Program-made: the position numbers and the translations under genes
DNA from: Nothophaeocryptopus gaeumannii
Taxonomy: Eukaryota; Ascomycota; Dothideomycetes; Mycosphaerellales; Mycosphaerellaceae
Assembly: GCA_031771865.1 (NCBI GenBank)
Contig: JASISA010000022.1
Coordinates: 1,550,001-1,614,000 of the forward strand
Length of the DNA: 64,000 bases
Reading direction: 5' to 3'
In this document: positions 1 to 12,543 of the stretch, in pieces
Layout: each line of letters opens with the position of its first letter
Position numbering within the stretch: the stretch's first letter is position 1
The notes under the pieces: model-generated
Seen by the model: the letters and a program-made list of their open reading frames with translations, nothing else
Databases searched by the model: none
Told to the model about the DNA's origin: nothing

Positions 1-1125
1 GCGATGGCTCGACACTACTCGTGTCTTCGCGGTGGTTCATGAAGACCAAAGCTCCGCACCACATGACTTCGCATTTGTACGAAGAATGAATGAAGCCACG
101 ATCAGTGCGCTCTTGTGGTATCCGAAAGCCAAGAATTCTTCCACGAGTCTGGCCCGAAGACCAGTTGAAGGTGAACGTCAACTGAGCATGGCATACAGCA
201 CTTGAAGCATAAGAAGCTTGATCATTTGATGACATCGCATGCACGTCTCCCATATTCCTCCCAGCGGAGAATGGATGCCGTACACGAATACTAAGTGATC
301 TTGTCATAAGCTCGCGCAACGTACACGAGCCGACCAACCACGCGCCTTGGCGCCATCGCTACAAGGCTGATAATGCGCCTTGTAGTGTAACTTCCCGATA
401 GAGGCACGACTTGACCAGTTTGTTGATTCTGGTTACGGTATCTGATGGCGACCGATAGGTGAGCACTTGTGGATGCCGAAAGAATCGACAATCGAAAAGT
501 CCTGAGTGTAATCTTGGTCCGCAGCGAGGCAAGTTTCATGAGTATGCTGCATGCACGTTGCTATTTTCACGGTGATGAATCCTTTGGAGACCTCTTTTGG
601 GGGATGCAAGTCTCTTTGTATTGATGCACGGTTTTCACTGCTGAAGATGTACTTCGCATGCGGCAGTACTGTAGTCGAAGCTGGAGAAATCTGTTCAACA
701 CCCACCCGGTGCACCGTTCTTGACACCAAACTACAGAGACCCTCAAACTTTTCCCCGAAACAAGCCACGATAGGATACAACCTAGCACTATACCACATCA
801 AGCCCACGCAACGAAGTCTAATGTCCTCGGAGAGCAATCCGAGACCATGGAATGCGGGTCATCTTTGATGAAGTCGGAAACGCTCTTCTAACTTCAAGGT
901 GTAAGTCATGGTACAGTGCTTCACATTAAGCCTGGAACCGCCCTTGCTCGTATCTGCGGCTCTGCTGCTGCTGCTGAAGAAGAGTCAAGGTATTCGATCA
1001 CCACCATGTTCGTTACCATCATGCAGTTTCGGTTGGGTATATAAGGCTTCCGTGATCTTGCGGGAAGGGTGCGTTGCTGGTTTCTCTCCTTCGACGCTGG
1101 TTTTTCGGGTCGCAGACACTGAGTC
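1..1125. other. Gene-free left flank
   Basis: I see no convincing coding sequence. The short open frames on both strands lack recognisable domains or plausible splice structure. The last 100 bases would be the promoter of the GMC oxidoreductase relic that follows; a TATA-like stretch (gtatataagg) lies near 1037-1046. Confidence 0.5.
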
Positions 1126-2960
1126 ATGAGGACTTTGGCTTTGTTTCTGGAGCTGTCCTCGGCGCTTTCTGGGGTTTATGCATCGCCGTCCGCAGCAGGA
1201 GAGGAGAAGAGGCAGGATGGCAATACCTACGATTACGTGGTTGTCGGAGGTGGAACGGCTGGGTTGACGATTGCGAATCGATTGTCGGAGAGTGGGAGGT
1301 ACAGTCTTGCGGACTCGTTCTGGTGCGGCTCCGATCCCGCCGATACCAACCCGCTCGTCGATAGGAACTCCGTAACTCAACCACAGGCCGGCGCGAATGG
1401 AAGACATATCTACTATGCGAGAAGAAAGTGTCTAGAAGGTATTTCAGCCAGGAACTCCATGATATATCAGCGCCCGACTGTTGGATCACTCTAACAGTGG
1501 GCCGACGCGGTTGGCGACTCGAGTTTTACTTTCAACAGCTTCCTTCCATTCTACAAGAAGAGCGTGCAGTTTACTCCTCCAGGACCTCTGGTATGCGTCC
1601 GCCGAGTATAATTCAGCCGCATTCGACGCGAATGGAGGGCCGCTTTAGGTGTCGTATGCGAATTATGCTGGTCCATCCAGTAGTCATATTGAAGGATCTC
1701 TTGACGAAATAGGCGTTGCGACAACGCAGGACTTCAACAGTAACAGTCTGTTCGGATGTCAATACTGCAGCTCGATGATCAGGCCTTCCAACCAGAAGCG
1801 CGACACTTCGCAGACGGCATCTTGGATGCTGCCTCAAGTCGAGGAAACCTCCATGTATACAGTGTCAGCAAGGCGAAGAAAATCGTCTACGATGGAAACA
1901 AAAAGGCCACTGGGGTCCAAGTAACTGCTGTCCGGGATTTTGCCTTTCACGATCTCGGCCACCAGAGAGGTCATCGTATCTGCTGGTGCATCTCAATCGC
2001 CGCAGTCGTTGATGGTCTCTGGTATCGGTCCCGCTGGTACACTGCAGAAATTCAACATTCTAACTGTGGAAGAACTTCCCGGTGTAGGACAGAATATGTG
2101 GTGTGTATAGAGCGGCTTTGCACACAGCCGAGCACATGGGACGCATCACAACGCTGACCGTCAGCAGGGACCAAATATTCTTTGGTCATACCTTCCGTGT
2201 CAAGGTCAACGCCTTCACCAAACTCGCCAGCGACCTCATATACACCGCTGCGCAGTCCGCATTCGACTGCAGCATCCTCAAGAGGGGCCCTGACCAATCC
2301 AATTTGTGATTTCCTCGCATGGGAGAAAGTTCCGGCAGCACTGGAGGACCTGTTCTCGACTTCGACGAAGAACGATCTCTCCCAGTTCTAGGCAGAGTGG
2401 CCGGAGATCGATTATCTCTCTGCACCAGGCTTTGTCGGAAACTTCGCTTCTCTTCCCACGACGCAGCCGAAGGACGGATACCAATCTGCCACGATCCTCA
2501 TGGGTCTGGTAGCACCACTGTCCCGGGGCACTGTCACTCTAACATCCGCGGACATAGATGATCTTCCAATGATCGACCCGAGCTGGGTTGACTTCATCGA
2601 CAGACCAGCAGGTCGCGGTGGCAGTGTACAAGCGAACTCATCAGGCGTTCGCCTCCCAACATATGCAGCCAGTGCTTGCGGATCCAAGGGAGTACTATCC
2701 AGGCACAGCGGTCTCGAGCGATTCGCAGATATTTAACCAGATCCGAAATGACTTGATGCCGATTTGGCATGCAAGATGGGCAAAGCGAATGATCCCATGG
2801 CTGTGGTCGACAGCAGGGCAAGAGCATTCGGCGTGACTGGATCGAGGGTCGTCGATGCGGCTGCATTTCCCATACTCCCGCCAGGACACCCGCAGTCTTC
2901 AATCTACGCATTGGCCGAGAATATCGCCTCGCATATCCGAGTCCTGAACGGAGACTGATC
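1126..2960 (+). pseudogene. GMC oxidoreductase pseudogene
   Basis: This is a relic of a secreted FAD-dependent glucose-methanol-choline oxidoreductase (alcohol/choline dehydrogenase type). It starts with a signal peptide (MRTLALFLELSSALSGVYAS), then the Rossmann FAD motif VVVGGGTAGLTIANRL. A block follows that resembles the first GMC signature, but two glycines are replaced (ARRKCLEG instead of the usual ARGKCLGG). Later family blocks are spread over several frames: the second GMC signature region near 1990-2100 (SAGASQSPQ, VSGIGPAG), a middle domain near 2180-2390, and the C-terminal His/Asn region near 2780-2958 (VVDAAAFPILPPGHPQSSIY). Sequence between the FAD motif and the first signature is missing. 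An in-frame TAG lies at 2389-2391 with matching protein on both sides, and the frame changes several times. Introns do not explain this, so the gene is almost certainly dead. Confidence 0.85.
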
Positions 2961-3345
2961 CGGGAGGACATCGGGAAGGCCGAGAAGATAGCAGGCGTGT
3001 AGAAAGCATAACACATATAGCGACGGTATTATATGGACTGTACGAGTCGAGGCGATATCAAAGTCCGTGCGATGTCGTGTCGTGGAACAAGACAGTGTGG
3101 AAGGTGAGATCGTGGGTCGGCTCATTCATGTCCCGAAATAGGCTAGCTTTGGCGTCAGAGGCCCGTGCGCTTACCAGCTCGCCGGAATTGTGCCTATCGA
3201 GGACCCCGGACGCATGTGATACAGCTTACACGACAATACTTCATCCTTCTACTCACGACGCGTTGAGAGGTTGGGCGTCGTCGTTGTCGCCGCCCTCTTC
3301 TCATACATTGCACCGACTGTAATATCTATTGGACTGGCTGCCAAA

Positions 3346-4783
3346 ATGGAGAACCGCGCGGTCGTGCCGGTCCTCGTGGCCTTCATGTTGTTGACGGGAG
3401 TATGCAATACGCTACTTACCAAGTATCAGGTATGGATGGAAACGCAGCCTATGTAGAGAAGAAACTGATGGCAGTATACAGGACATACAATGCGTAGCCG
3501 ACTGCGATACGAAGCACCCGAAGATGTTCGAGCAACCCGTCCTCCAGACCCTCCAGATGTTCGTTGGCGAGTCTGGCTGCTGGCTCGTAGTCTTCCTCGC
3601 ATACCTTTTCAAACGCCTACGAACGCCAGGTCCCGTCACGCCGATTGATAATATCCGTTATGAGCCTGTAGAGACAAGAGATAATGGAGAGCCATTAGAG
3701 GATGAGGATGACGAGATCAATGAAGATCTGTCGACATCGCAGACCCTCGTAGATCCCACCAACATCATTGCGAAGCCAGCATTGGATGCAGAGCTGTTCC
3801 TTGGCGAGAGAATACCTCTTGAAGGCTGGAAAGTCACGCTTCTTGCTATGCCGGCTATCTGCGACATCCTGGCTACAACGTTGATGAACGTGGGACTGTT
3901 ACTCGTGGCAGCATCGATATACCAGATGACGCGAGGCGCATTGGTACTTTTCGTCGGGCTGTTCAGCGTCTTGTTTCTGAAACGTCACCTTGGTGCCTGG
4001 AAATGGATAAGCTTGTTCATTGTCGTGCTCGGTGTTGCAGTCGTTGGCTTGGCTGGTGCTCTAGAGAACAAATACAATTCCCCGAAGCTCCCTGGAAGCA
4101 CCAACCCTGGCGAAGAGTCTGGCCTTCTGCAGACTACAATGTTGTTTGTTCGGGACGAAGTATCAAAACTCGAAGTGCACACCGCCGCGGAGACAGTCCT
4201 TGGATTCTCCCTCATCGCTGCTGCGCAGATCTTCACTGCTACACAGTTCGTGCTGGAAGAGAGCATCATGGAACGCTACTCTATGGATCCCATTCAAGTC
4301 GTTGGATGGGAAGGTATCTTTGGATTTCTCGTCACATTACTCGGCATGGGCATCCTTCACGCTGCCATCGGTCAAACGGAGAAGGGTAGAGGAGGCTTTT
4401 TTGACGCCCGCGAAGGCTTCTACCAGATGTTCCACTACCCAGCTATCGGATTCACGTCTCTTCTGATCATGATTTCTATCGGGTAAGTTTCGTCTACTTG
4501 TTGTTCTATGTACATGCTGACACTTTCTAGTGGCTTCAACTTCTTCGGTCTCAGCGTTACCCGGTCGATCTCCGCCACAGCCCGCTCTACCATCGATACC
4601 TGCCGAACGCTCTTCATCTGGCTCGTAAGCTTAGGTCTCGGATGGGAGACCTTCAAGTGGTTGCAAGTGCTTGGCTTTGCCTTACTCGTATATGGCACCG
4701 CCGTCTTCAACGACATCGTCGGCCCGCCCACTGTCGGGTGGCTGCGTGGCTATAAGCGACGAAGTGTCGCTATCGACGGCTGA
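3346..4783 (+). CDS. SLC35F6-like drug/metabolite transporter
   Basis: Join of 3346-3429, 3482-4482 and 4531-4783 gives 445 residues. The introns are 52 and 48 nt with GT/AG ends. The protein is a multi-pass member of the drug/metabolite transporter superfamily, closest in pattern to the SLC35F6 group of endomembrane or lysosomal carriers. The first helix carries LLTGVCNTLLTKYQ, followed by a Cys-containing loop (CVADCD) and the family-like FEQPVLQTLQMFVGES. An acidic cytosolic loop (residues about 70-100) precedes eight or more further hydrophobic helices. The end has the conserved FNFFGLSVTRSISATARSTI and a last helix. The start was chosen because the first intron joins it in frame to the main exon. 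The substrate is not predictable. The gene is intact and convergent with the next one. Confidence 0.85.
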
Positions 4784-4836
4784 TGAAAACAAGCCGCCTG
4801 ATTTTACGCAGTATCAATCAACGAACGAATTTTTTG

Positions 4837-5496
4837 TCACCACCCATGCGCTTTAGCATATTCCCTCTGCAACAAATCCGCCAGAGCACCACCCATAATC
4901 ACATCTAGCGGAGCCCAATACCTCACTCCAATCCTGAACAAAAGCCTACTAACCCATACCCCTCCGCCGACCATCATCCCTACATCCACGTGTCTCCTCA
5001 CATCTTCTTCATCTCGCCTCCTTTCCCTGTCATGACACCACCGTGGTATCAGATATCTATACTTCAACCCCGCCGCTTGACAAACCAATACTATCGGCGT
5101 CAAAAACACCACGGTCCGGTGCATAGCCATCATCGTCTTCACGTTCCGGAAGATCGAAGCATGGGCTGTGAATCCGAATTGGTGAATTTGCGATATATGG
5201 GCTAGTCCGCCGGCTCCTGCTATAAAGGGTGCTGTGTCGACGACTGTTGCTTCGATGTCTGTTCGTTTGAGGAAGGTTGGAAGATTATCGTTGTATTTGT
5301 TTGGGCTGTGGCCTGGCTGAGGGCGCCACTCATTATCAGAAGGTGTTTTGAGGTTCCAGAAGAAGAGGTATTGGAGGAGGGAGATCATTGTGGTGGACTG
5401 GGTTGTTGAGGGGCTTGTTTTGTCTTCATTGCTCATACGTTGGTATTCGTAAACTGTGGTCGAAAGGACTTCGTATTCTGTTCTCTGATGGAGCAT
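4837..5496 (-). CDS. Hypothetical membrane-associated protein
   Basis: A 219-residue open frame, convergent with the SLC35F6-like gene and 53 bp from its stop. I do not recognise the family. Two segments are hydrophobic enough to be membrane helices: one near residues 130-146 (VVFLTPIVLVCQAAGL) and one near residues 175-191 (glycine-rich, VGMMVGGGVWVSRLL). A strongly charged, Arg/Asp/Glu-rich stretch separates them. The first 60 residues are polar. The region around the third Met (MISLLQYLFFWNL) is also hydrophobic, so the true start may be one of the internal Met codons. The codon pattern and the lack of interruptions favour a real gene, but a 5' exon upstream cannot be excluded. Confidence 0.55.
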   Translation of the reverse strand: MLHQRTEYEVLSTTVYEYQRMSNEDKTSPSTTQSTTMISLLQYLFFWNLKTPSDNEWRPQPGHSPNKYNDNLPTFLKRTDIEATVVDTAPFIAGAGGLAHISQIHQFGFTAHASIFRNVKTMMAMHRTVVFLTPIVLVCQAAGLKYRYLIPRWCHDRERRRDEEDVRRHVDVGMMVGGGVWVSRLLFRIGVRYWAPLDVIMGGALADLLQREYAKAHGW

Positions 5497-6499
5497 ATAT
5501 CGTCTTGCGATGAGTTCTTGGGGCTACTCGCATTCAATTGAACTTACTGGTCTATATGTCTATCGACGAGAGCTCCAAGGTCGTCCGATGGTGTCGATGA
5601 TGTAGTGCTCTGAAACGGGTTAGCAGGTCCACCTCCATTAGGCTTGGCGTTAACTTCGCGTCTTCTCACTCGCGTTAGACCTCTCCCATATGCATCTTAC
5701 GCCTGCTTATCGAGTGCCACCATCTTCATCAAAACCTTCACGGCCACAGAGGCCAAGGTTCCAAAAGTTTCTCACACCAAAGCTTCGACGAGGCTTTCAC
5801 GAGATGCTACAGAGATACGCTGCACTCTTCACACGCAGACGCGTTCGTCCGCCCAACGATTTCACATGAAGAGGATGCTTTTGGCAGATGAAGATATCAT
5901 GAAATAGCAGTGTTGATGTGCACGCTATTCCGCAACCTGGCTGTGGTCCACAGCTCCAATAGCCCAGTCGGCCATGTCTTCATCTGGAAGGCCGTTCTGC
6001 CATTAGCCGCTTCAAACCGCTTCGCATGCGTCTTCACATGTTGCGAACGCAAGTGCCATGTGACAGCTGCAGATGAAGACACATTGCGGTCTTGAACAAC
6101 GCTGCTCGACCTCGACTCGCATCTTGCGTGCACTTTCTTCTTCCGACATCTACCTACCACTGACACTCAGCTACCCCATTCCACCATGAATGCTTGACAC
6201 TGGATACTGACGCATAGTGTGTGCTATCCTTCTTCAACCCGCAATTCGCATGTGAAGACCGTCAAGAGCCAGCGCATCGACGATAGGGGCCCCGCATCGA
6301 CAGACCGCCCATCGACGCTTATAGTACTCGAACAATTCACTGTTCCCGAGTACGACAAGCCGGCTCATACGAACATACCCCTCGGAACCAAGTTCAGACT
6401 CACCGACCACCATACGAGGCTGCAAGCTTCGCATCGCAGGGTATCCGTGCACAAAGGAACCGAATTCAACCCCTCCGCAAGGTTCGTGATCTAGGAGCA
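5497..6499. other. Intergenic region upstream of chitin-binding gene
   Basis: About 1 kb between the divergent hypothetical gene and the Ser/Thr-rich secreted gene. It should hold both promoters. A short open frame (5644-5907, plus strand) has no domain and no support, so I do not call it. Confidence 0.4.
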
Positions 6500-9400
6500 A
6501 TGCGCATTCTCGCTCTGAGCGGAGTCTTTCTGGCCGGTGCCCTTCAAGCTGCAGCGCAGGATGGGTGCCTGGCAACTATCACGGTTACGGAGCTCTCAAC
6601 GACGCCAGTCACAGGCCTACCTTCAATCTCTAGTTCATCTTCGTTCTCTCGACAAATAATCACTATCACGGAGTACAACACAGTCACAAGGACCTCCAAC
6701 GGCATTGTAGGGCAGACCACGATCGCAAAAGAGGTCGAATATTTCATTGAGAGGACGACGCCTACTCCTGGTGCGACTGGGCAGTTCATGAGCATTCCCA
6801 ACGGTGTGGCTAGAGTTATCTCAATATCATGTCCTGGAGCTAAGACCACGACGGTGAGATTTGGCTTGACACCTCCTCTCCCTCCATCTACCGTCTCGTC
6901 GACCAGCTCAGCAAGCAGTACATCGGGCAGTCCGCCAAGCAGCTCCTCCGCCGACACATCAAATGCCGCATCAAACAGTGTATCCAGCAGCGCGAGCAGT
7001 TCGGAGTCAGTGCCGACATTTATGTCTTCAGAGATCTCGACCGAGAGCTCAAGCTCGTCAGAGCTTTCTTCGAGCACTGCAACCACATCTGTAGAATCAT
7101 CTACAATCTCAGCAGATTCCTCGAGCTCAAGCGGCAGCGCGTCGAATTTGGCGTCGATTAGCCAGTCGTCTTCTTCCTCGGTACCGCTGCCAATATCTTC
7201 GGTGTCTGGAACTTCGAGCGAGGGCATATCGGAGACGTCGTCGGCCAGCCAGTCTCTCGGTGCTTCTACGTCTGGCTCGAGTATCTCTGCTCCTACGTCG
7301 TCTTCACAGACTTCTAGCGACAGCAGCTTCTCCTTACCGACAGGCATCTCATCGTCTAGCAGCAGCGGCTTTTCCTTACCAACAGAGCCTTCTTCGTCCA
7401 GCAGTGGTGGCTTCTCGTTGCCAACCCCGAAATCATCAAGCAGCTCTGGTAGCTCCGTACTGCCTTCAGATACAAGCAGCGGATCTTCGTCCCGGACAAC
7501 ATCGCCTCCGAGATTGAGCACCTCCAATGGGGTGGCGGTGGACTTCTTCGAGTCGACCTCTCCTACGGTAACTATGACCTCGGGTGGCACCTTCGTGCTG
7601 CCTTGCTACGGATTGCCCAACCCAACGACTATTAGCTACCCTCCATACACGACCTCACTCTGCAAACCTCACTGTGGAGACATCCAATTCCGCTCAATGA
7701 CCACTATCTCCATACCGCCCTTGACAACGGCCAGCATGTGCTTCTGGCCAATGGTCGCGGAGTCTGCTGGACCAGCAACTGCAGTCGTGGCTTTGCAGTC
7801 TCAGACTTCGACAATCAGCGCCCCGTCGGGTCTATCGACTTGCCCTCCTCGCCACATCTTGACCGACGGCGACGGAAAATGCGGTCCAGACAATCACTAC
7901 AGTTGCGAGAAGAAGAAGTGCTGCAGCAAGGATGGCAAGTGCGGCACAGGAAAAGACTACTGTGACACTGGCTGCCAGCCAGATTGGGGGTATGGATGCG
8001 GTGACAAACTTCGTAAAAGCGTTCGCTGACTTGATTTCACAGTTACTGCTGGAAGAATTCGACTTCGTGTACTCTGCCAATCTTCGGAACTTCAGATGAC
8101 GACGAAAATGTAATCCCGATCTTTCCAATGTGGAACGACTACAATCCTCCAACGCCGCCAGGACTCAAGATACCATGGCCTCCGACATTCAACATCCAGT
8201 TTCCCAGTCCTTCTGTCAACATAAACCCCTGCCTTGCACTCTGTGACAACATCCTCCACTTAATTCCGAAGATCTGGGGTGACCATCATGAATGCGGTAT
8301 TCTGGGATGTGATGGCTTCGATATGGCTGGTTCTTGGAGTTCAAACTTCCGTCGCTTGGCTGCGGGTCATTCATCAAGTGGATCTGTCACCACATCTTAA
8401 AATGCTGCTGCTGTGGCGCCGGCGGCACAAGCGGGACCAAACAGCCCGATTGCGTCGGCCCCATGTGCGACACGCCAGACGGTGACACTGGAATTGATGG
8501 CAACGGCAAGCTGTGTGACCCGGACATGGTGAATTGCGAAGACTTTCCACCGCCAGAAGACGGTGAGGAAGAGGATGGTGATTGTAGCACAACTTCGACC
8601 GTCACGGATCAGATGGTCTATTGCCAGCTCGTGACGGCAACGGACGGTAATACATCCCAAGGCTGCACTTCAACTGCTACCAGCGTTCGAGAAGGCTGCA
8701 CGGTCCAGCCGAAGACGACTTCAGTGACAACTACTAGTTGTGAGACCGGGACAGCTACCATCACAACAGCGATCTGTGACGTCCGAACAGGAGCGAACGC
8801 AACAGCTTCTACCTGCACTCGTACTGAGACAAGCGTCATCAGTGGCTGCACAGTCTCCAACTCCGTCACAAGCAGCTGGAAGACAGAATGCAGCAGAACC
8901 GCAACAGTCACAGATCAAATCGTCAGCTGTTTCGCACAGAACATCACAACACTAGCAGATGGCTCAGTCGTATCCCCAACTGCAACTTGTACGGCCACAA
9001 GATCAAGCGTCTACTCAGGCTGCGATCTCACAGGCTCTACGACTTCCGTGACGAGTACTTCGGAATTGGCTGCTTGCATGCTTGCCGCTGGCACGCCTTC
9101 TATTGGTTCAGAGCCAGAACCGACGGATGCTTACTCAAGCATTGGCGGTTCGAATGGAACCTCTACGTGTGGAGGACCTCCCGTCAGTACGACACTACCA
9201 GTCTGCATACCTATCATCGGCCCTGGCTACGACGACGTGATCTCCGAAGCATGGGTTATTGCGCCGAATTTGACAAGCCCGGCGACGACTGAGGCAACGC
9301 CTACAACATCGGCCGCGGTCAAACAGATCAAGAGAAGATCCGGCGAACCGATCATCTCGGGGTCTCTGTCCTGCTTCTGCGGGACGGGCGTAACTGAGGA

Positions 9401-9683
9401 CGTTTGGCCTGTTGCGACTTGCAGCACTGAGTACTGTCCTAATCAGCCCATGACTACAATAGCGTTGACAAGCACGCCAGCGCCTAAGACTATTACTCTC
9501 GGGAATGGGAACTGGGGTGCTACTACGAGTGCTACGGCTGCTGCGGCGGCGAGAGATACGAATGGCGATGGAAGTGGAATCCAGCCGCGGACGTATACTT
9601 TGAGAGGGGTTGGGATTTGGGACCTTCTGCGGCCGGTCGGTAATGCAGCAAGACGGACTTTCAGGTGGTTCCTGAGTAGGTAG
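6500..9683 (+). CDS. Ser/Thr-rich secreted protein with hevein-type chitin-binding domain
   Basis: Exon 1 (6500-7989) begins with a signal peptide ending at a clear AAAQ cleavage region. It then runs into about 350 residues of Ser/Thr-rich mucin-like sequence with three GFSLPT-type repeats near 7320-7450. After it comes a hevein-like (CBM18) module with eight cysteines (pattern CG..C..KKCCS..GKCG...YC..GCQ). A 53-nt intron (7990-8042) continues the frame to a Pro/Cys-rich region (CGILGC). From about 8340 a second long frame encodes a Cys-rich segment (CCCCGAGG) and several C-x-T/S-T repeats, ending at 9683. Joining the two halves needs either an intron I could not place or a one-base shift near 8300-8400. 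No GT-AG pair I tried keeps the nearby cysteines. Chitin binding at the cell wall is the likely role, possibly masking chitin. The call is sure for the first half and moderate for the fusion. Confidence 0.6.
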
Positions 9684-10588
9684 GATATCTGATCGGACGT
9701 CTTCTTGGATGGCCAAGAAGGCATGCAGTAACCTCGGTGCTGCGTGAAGATACTCATATGCCATGGTCCTGCTGCGTTGGTTGTGTACCGACTGCGTTTA
9801 AGTCAGTCCGGCTATGCAAGTCCCTTCGTTTCCTAATCTCTCCTTTACCCATTCTTCAACCGCCTCTCTTCTTCTTCTGCTTTCCAACACCATTCCCATC
9901 TGAAATGAGACAACACGCATACTCTTCGTCTCATGCAAATATCACGCGACAACGAATCGCAGGAATGGACTTTGATGCCCGTGCTGGACTTCACTGGCCA
10001 TGGTCTTCCCTGTCGGCCAACCCCTGCATCAAGCTGGAATGAATAGAGACACGCACAATGCTTGCGTAGACTTCGGCATGCCGAATCTGCGCCAATCTCA
10101 GACCAGCTGCAGTACGAAGCAGAATACTCTAGGACTCCAGGACATGGCCAGGACAGAAAATATGACGCGCTCCAGCGCAGTAAGCACCTGTCGTACTGGA
10201 CATCTGCACAGAGCATCTTAGGCGCCAAGGTTCAGCCATCATTGCTGAACTGACCGTTCAACAAGGCTCTTGGAATTCTTTCGGCTGTCTGCCACGACGT
10301 ACTTCCAGGGCGAGTGTCATGCTCAGGTCTCATCCATTAGCCCGTCAGACGATGTTACGTCGTCATTCCCTCGCAGATTGCGATCACATGAGAATGATGC
10401 ATCAGGAAGACTTATGTAACACGCTGGTCCAGGTCTCTCTTGTTGTCATTCCGGATCAGATGGTATATTGAAGATTTGCTTGGCGCGATGCATTGCAGGC
10501 TATCGAAAACGTATACTGAACTTCAGCCTTTCAGGGGACTTCGCAGAAGTTTCTTACTCATCGCCTTCAAAGGCCTGGGTAAGACACC
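9684..10588. other. Intergenic region
   Basis: No supported gene. It contains the 3' region of the chitin-binding gene and the presumed promoter of the MACPF gene. Short open frames here have no recognisable content. Confidence 0.4.
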
Positions 10589-12543
10589 ATGCGTTGTTCA
10601 TCGAATTTAGCGGCAATCGTTGTGCTTTGCACTCCGGTGCCAACCTTTGCTGATCTCATCACGCGGACGCAATACCGAAGCGCTTGCTCAGCTAGCATTG
10701 CCGTTGCTCCATCCAGCACAGCTGCAGCGTCGACTTCTGCCGCAAGTACGAGCTCTCATGTATGGGGCGCCAAATCCAGGAGCTGGACTGGGAAGCGGTG
10801 CACTTGTCAATCTGCCCTACAACCTGGCGTATCAATTCGGGGGCCTCGATGCAACCAAGGACCTCAAGAACATCAACGCAAAACGCTCTGGTCTCTTTCG
10901 TCTCACGAGTCTTAATGCCAGCGAATATGACTCCGCACCGGTATACTGGCCTGGCAGCTCTTCGAAGGTGAAGCGCGAGAACCAAGCTACCTTTGACGTT
11001 CCACCTTTTCTGGATTTCATCTGGGATCAAAGATTCCAGTCCGACACTATTGCCGACGAAACCAAACAGAAGTACCAGCAAAGTCTGAGCTTGAAACTTG
11101 GTATGAGTGCCTCTTTCGATGGCTTCGGAGAAGAAGTGGAAGACACGTTCGATGAGAGCGATCTCGTTGAGACCTACAAGAAATATGCCAGCATCTACGC
11201 GCAATATCAGATCTATAGCGTTCGCATCAACGAGCCCAACATCACGACTCTTCAGAACTGGCTTTCCCCTTCACGCTCTGAGTATCTTCGCGAGTGGCGA
11301 CGCCGATGCCATTGTGGACACCTTTGGCACGCATTACATGAATCAAGCGACTTTCGGCGGCATCAAACGGTTCTCGTACAGTCTCGATGTGCGCAACGAG
11401 GAAATTGCCGAAGCTTTTGGAACTGCGCTCAACCTCAAGGTCTCTGCGACGCAGACTGATGATTCCAGCAACTTGACAAGCGGCAACAAAGCCCCGACGG
11501 ACTCGTTTGGCCTGAGCTTCAGCTCTATGAGCAAGACTGCCCAAGCTATTTACAATTCTATTAGTAGGGTGACAACCTCGGTCGTGGGCGGTACATACGC
11601 GGAAGGAAAGGATGATGCTTGGGTAAGTGAGGCCATATTCAATAGACGATCTCGACTAAAGATGGACAGGCATACTCTCTTTTCCAACAGCCCTCGGTCA
11701 TCGACTTCGAATTGAAGCCGTTGAGCAACCTGATCTTAGACCCAGCAGTTGCAGCTAAAGTTCAAGCGACCATTGACGCACGCCTCGCTGCTGCGGGAGT
11801 CAGTGACAAAGCTGTGGCTCTGATAATGTTTGAGAACTTCGCATCCAGCAGCCAGAACGATCAAGGGAGCAAGTCACATCAGAGTGAGTTCGACTAGGCG
11901 TTCACGTATCTTACAGGAGACTGATCATAAAATCACAGACATGGCCACCGCGCGTCTCCTCCGTAAACAAGGCTGGAAATCCCTCGGACAATATGGTCGT
12001 GGTCCAGAAGGAGGGATCTACAATTGGGACCCATCCCGCTCACAGGGGCTCCTCATCCGGAACGCTCCCGGCAACGATTACCTCCGCGTCAATGCCCCGG
12101 ATAGCTTCTATCGTACTTGGGGCGTACGAAGTCCTCACAACATGGGCCTTTACGAAATGATCAGCAATAATGCCTCCTTCGTCGCACTCTCGAGCTTCTT
12201 CTTCCGCCATAACGACGCCGACAACATCGGCATGAGCGAGCTCGAAGATGCCGCTATGGTGCATACGGATCTCACGACACCAGGTTCCTGGCTGGGTGAG
12301 ATGTGGAATGATCATGGTACTCACGCGAGGGATAGCGGTTCGGTCTGGAAAGTCAGCTATGGGAACTCGGATGTTGATGCCAATCGAATCATGCAGTTGT
12401 ACTCTGATGGAAGTGGACATCAGGACCCAGAGGCTTACTTCTTCCATTCTGTGAGCAACTATGATCAGCCTGGGTATACACCTGCAGCGCTTGATTTTAC
12501 CGAGTGTAAGCTGTTGAGCAACAGCTGGTTGCCTGGAACATAG
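10589..12543 (+). pseudogene. MACPF-domain secreted protein gene, frame-broken
   Basis: The product belongs to the membrane-attack-complex/perforin fold family, whose members oligomerise and can form pores; the target is unknown. A signal-peptide-like N-terminus (from 10589) is followed by a low-complexity Ala/Ser/Thr linker, then the fold. The diagnostic signature GTHYMNQATFGG lies near 11328-11363, with a later VVGG turn near 11580. Two introns are clear: 11623-11669 (47 nt) and 11884-11938 (55 nt), both in frame. A C-terminal module of about 200 residues (11939-12543) follows; I do not recognise it. The reading frame changes twice without any usable intron, near 10760 and near 11280, so the copy appears inactive unless the assembly is wrong at both places. 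Only the domain identity is firm. Confidence 0.75.

Noticed and set aside
6544..7590. 348-codon open frame on the minus strand across the Ser/Thr-rich gene
   Set aside because: It is the mirror of a Ser-codon-rich sequence (antisense gives Glu/Asp/Leu-rich runs). It has no domain, while the plus strand has a signal peptide and the chitin-binding cysteines.
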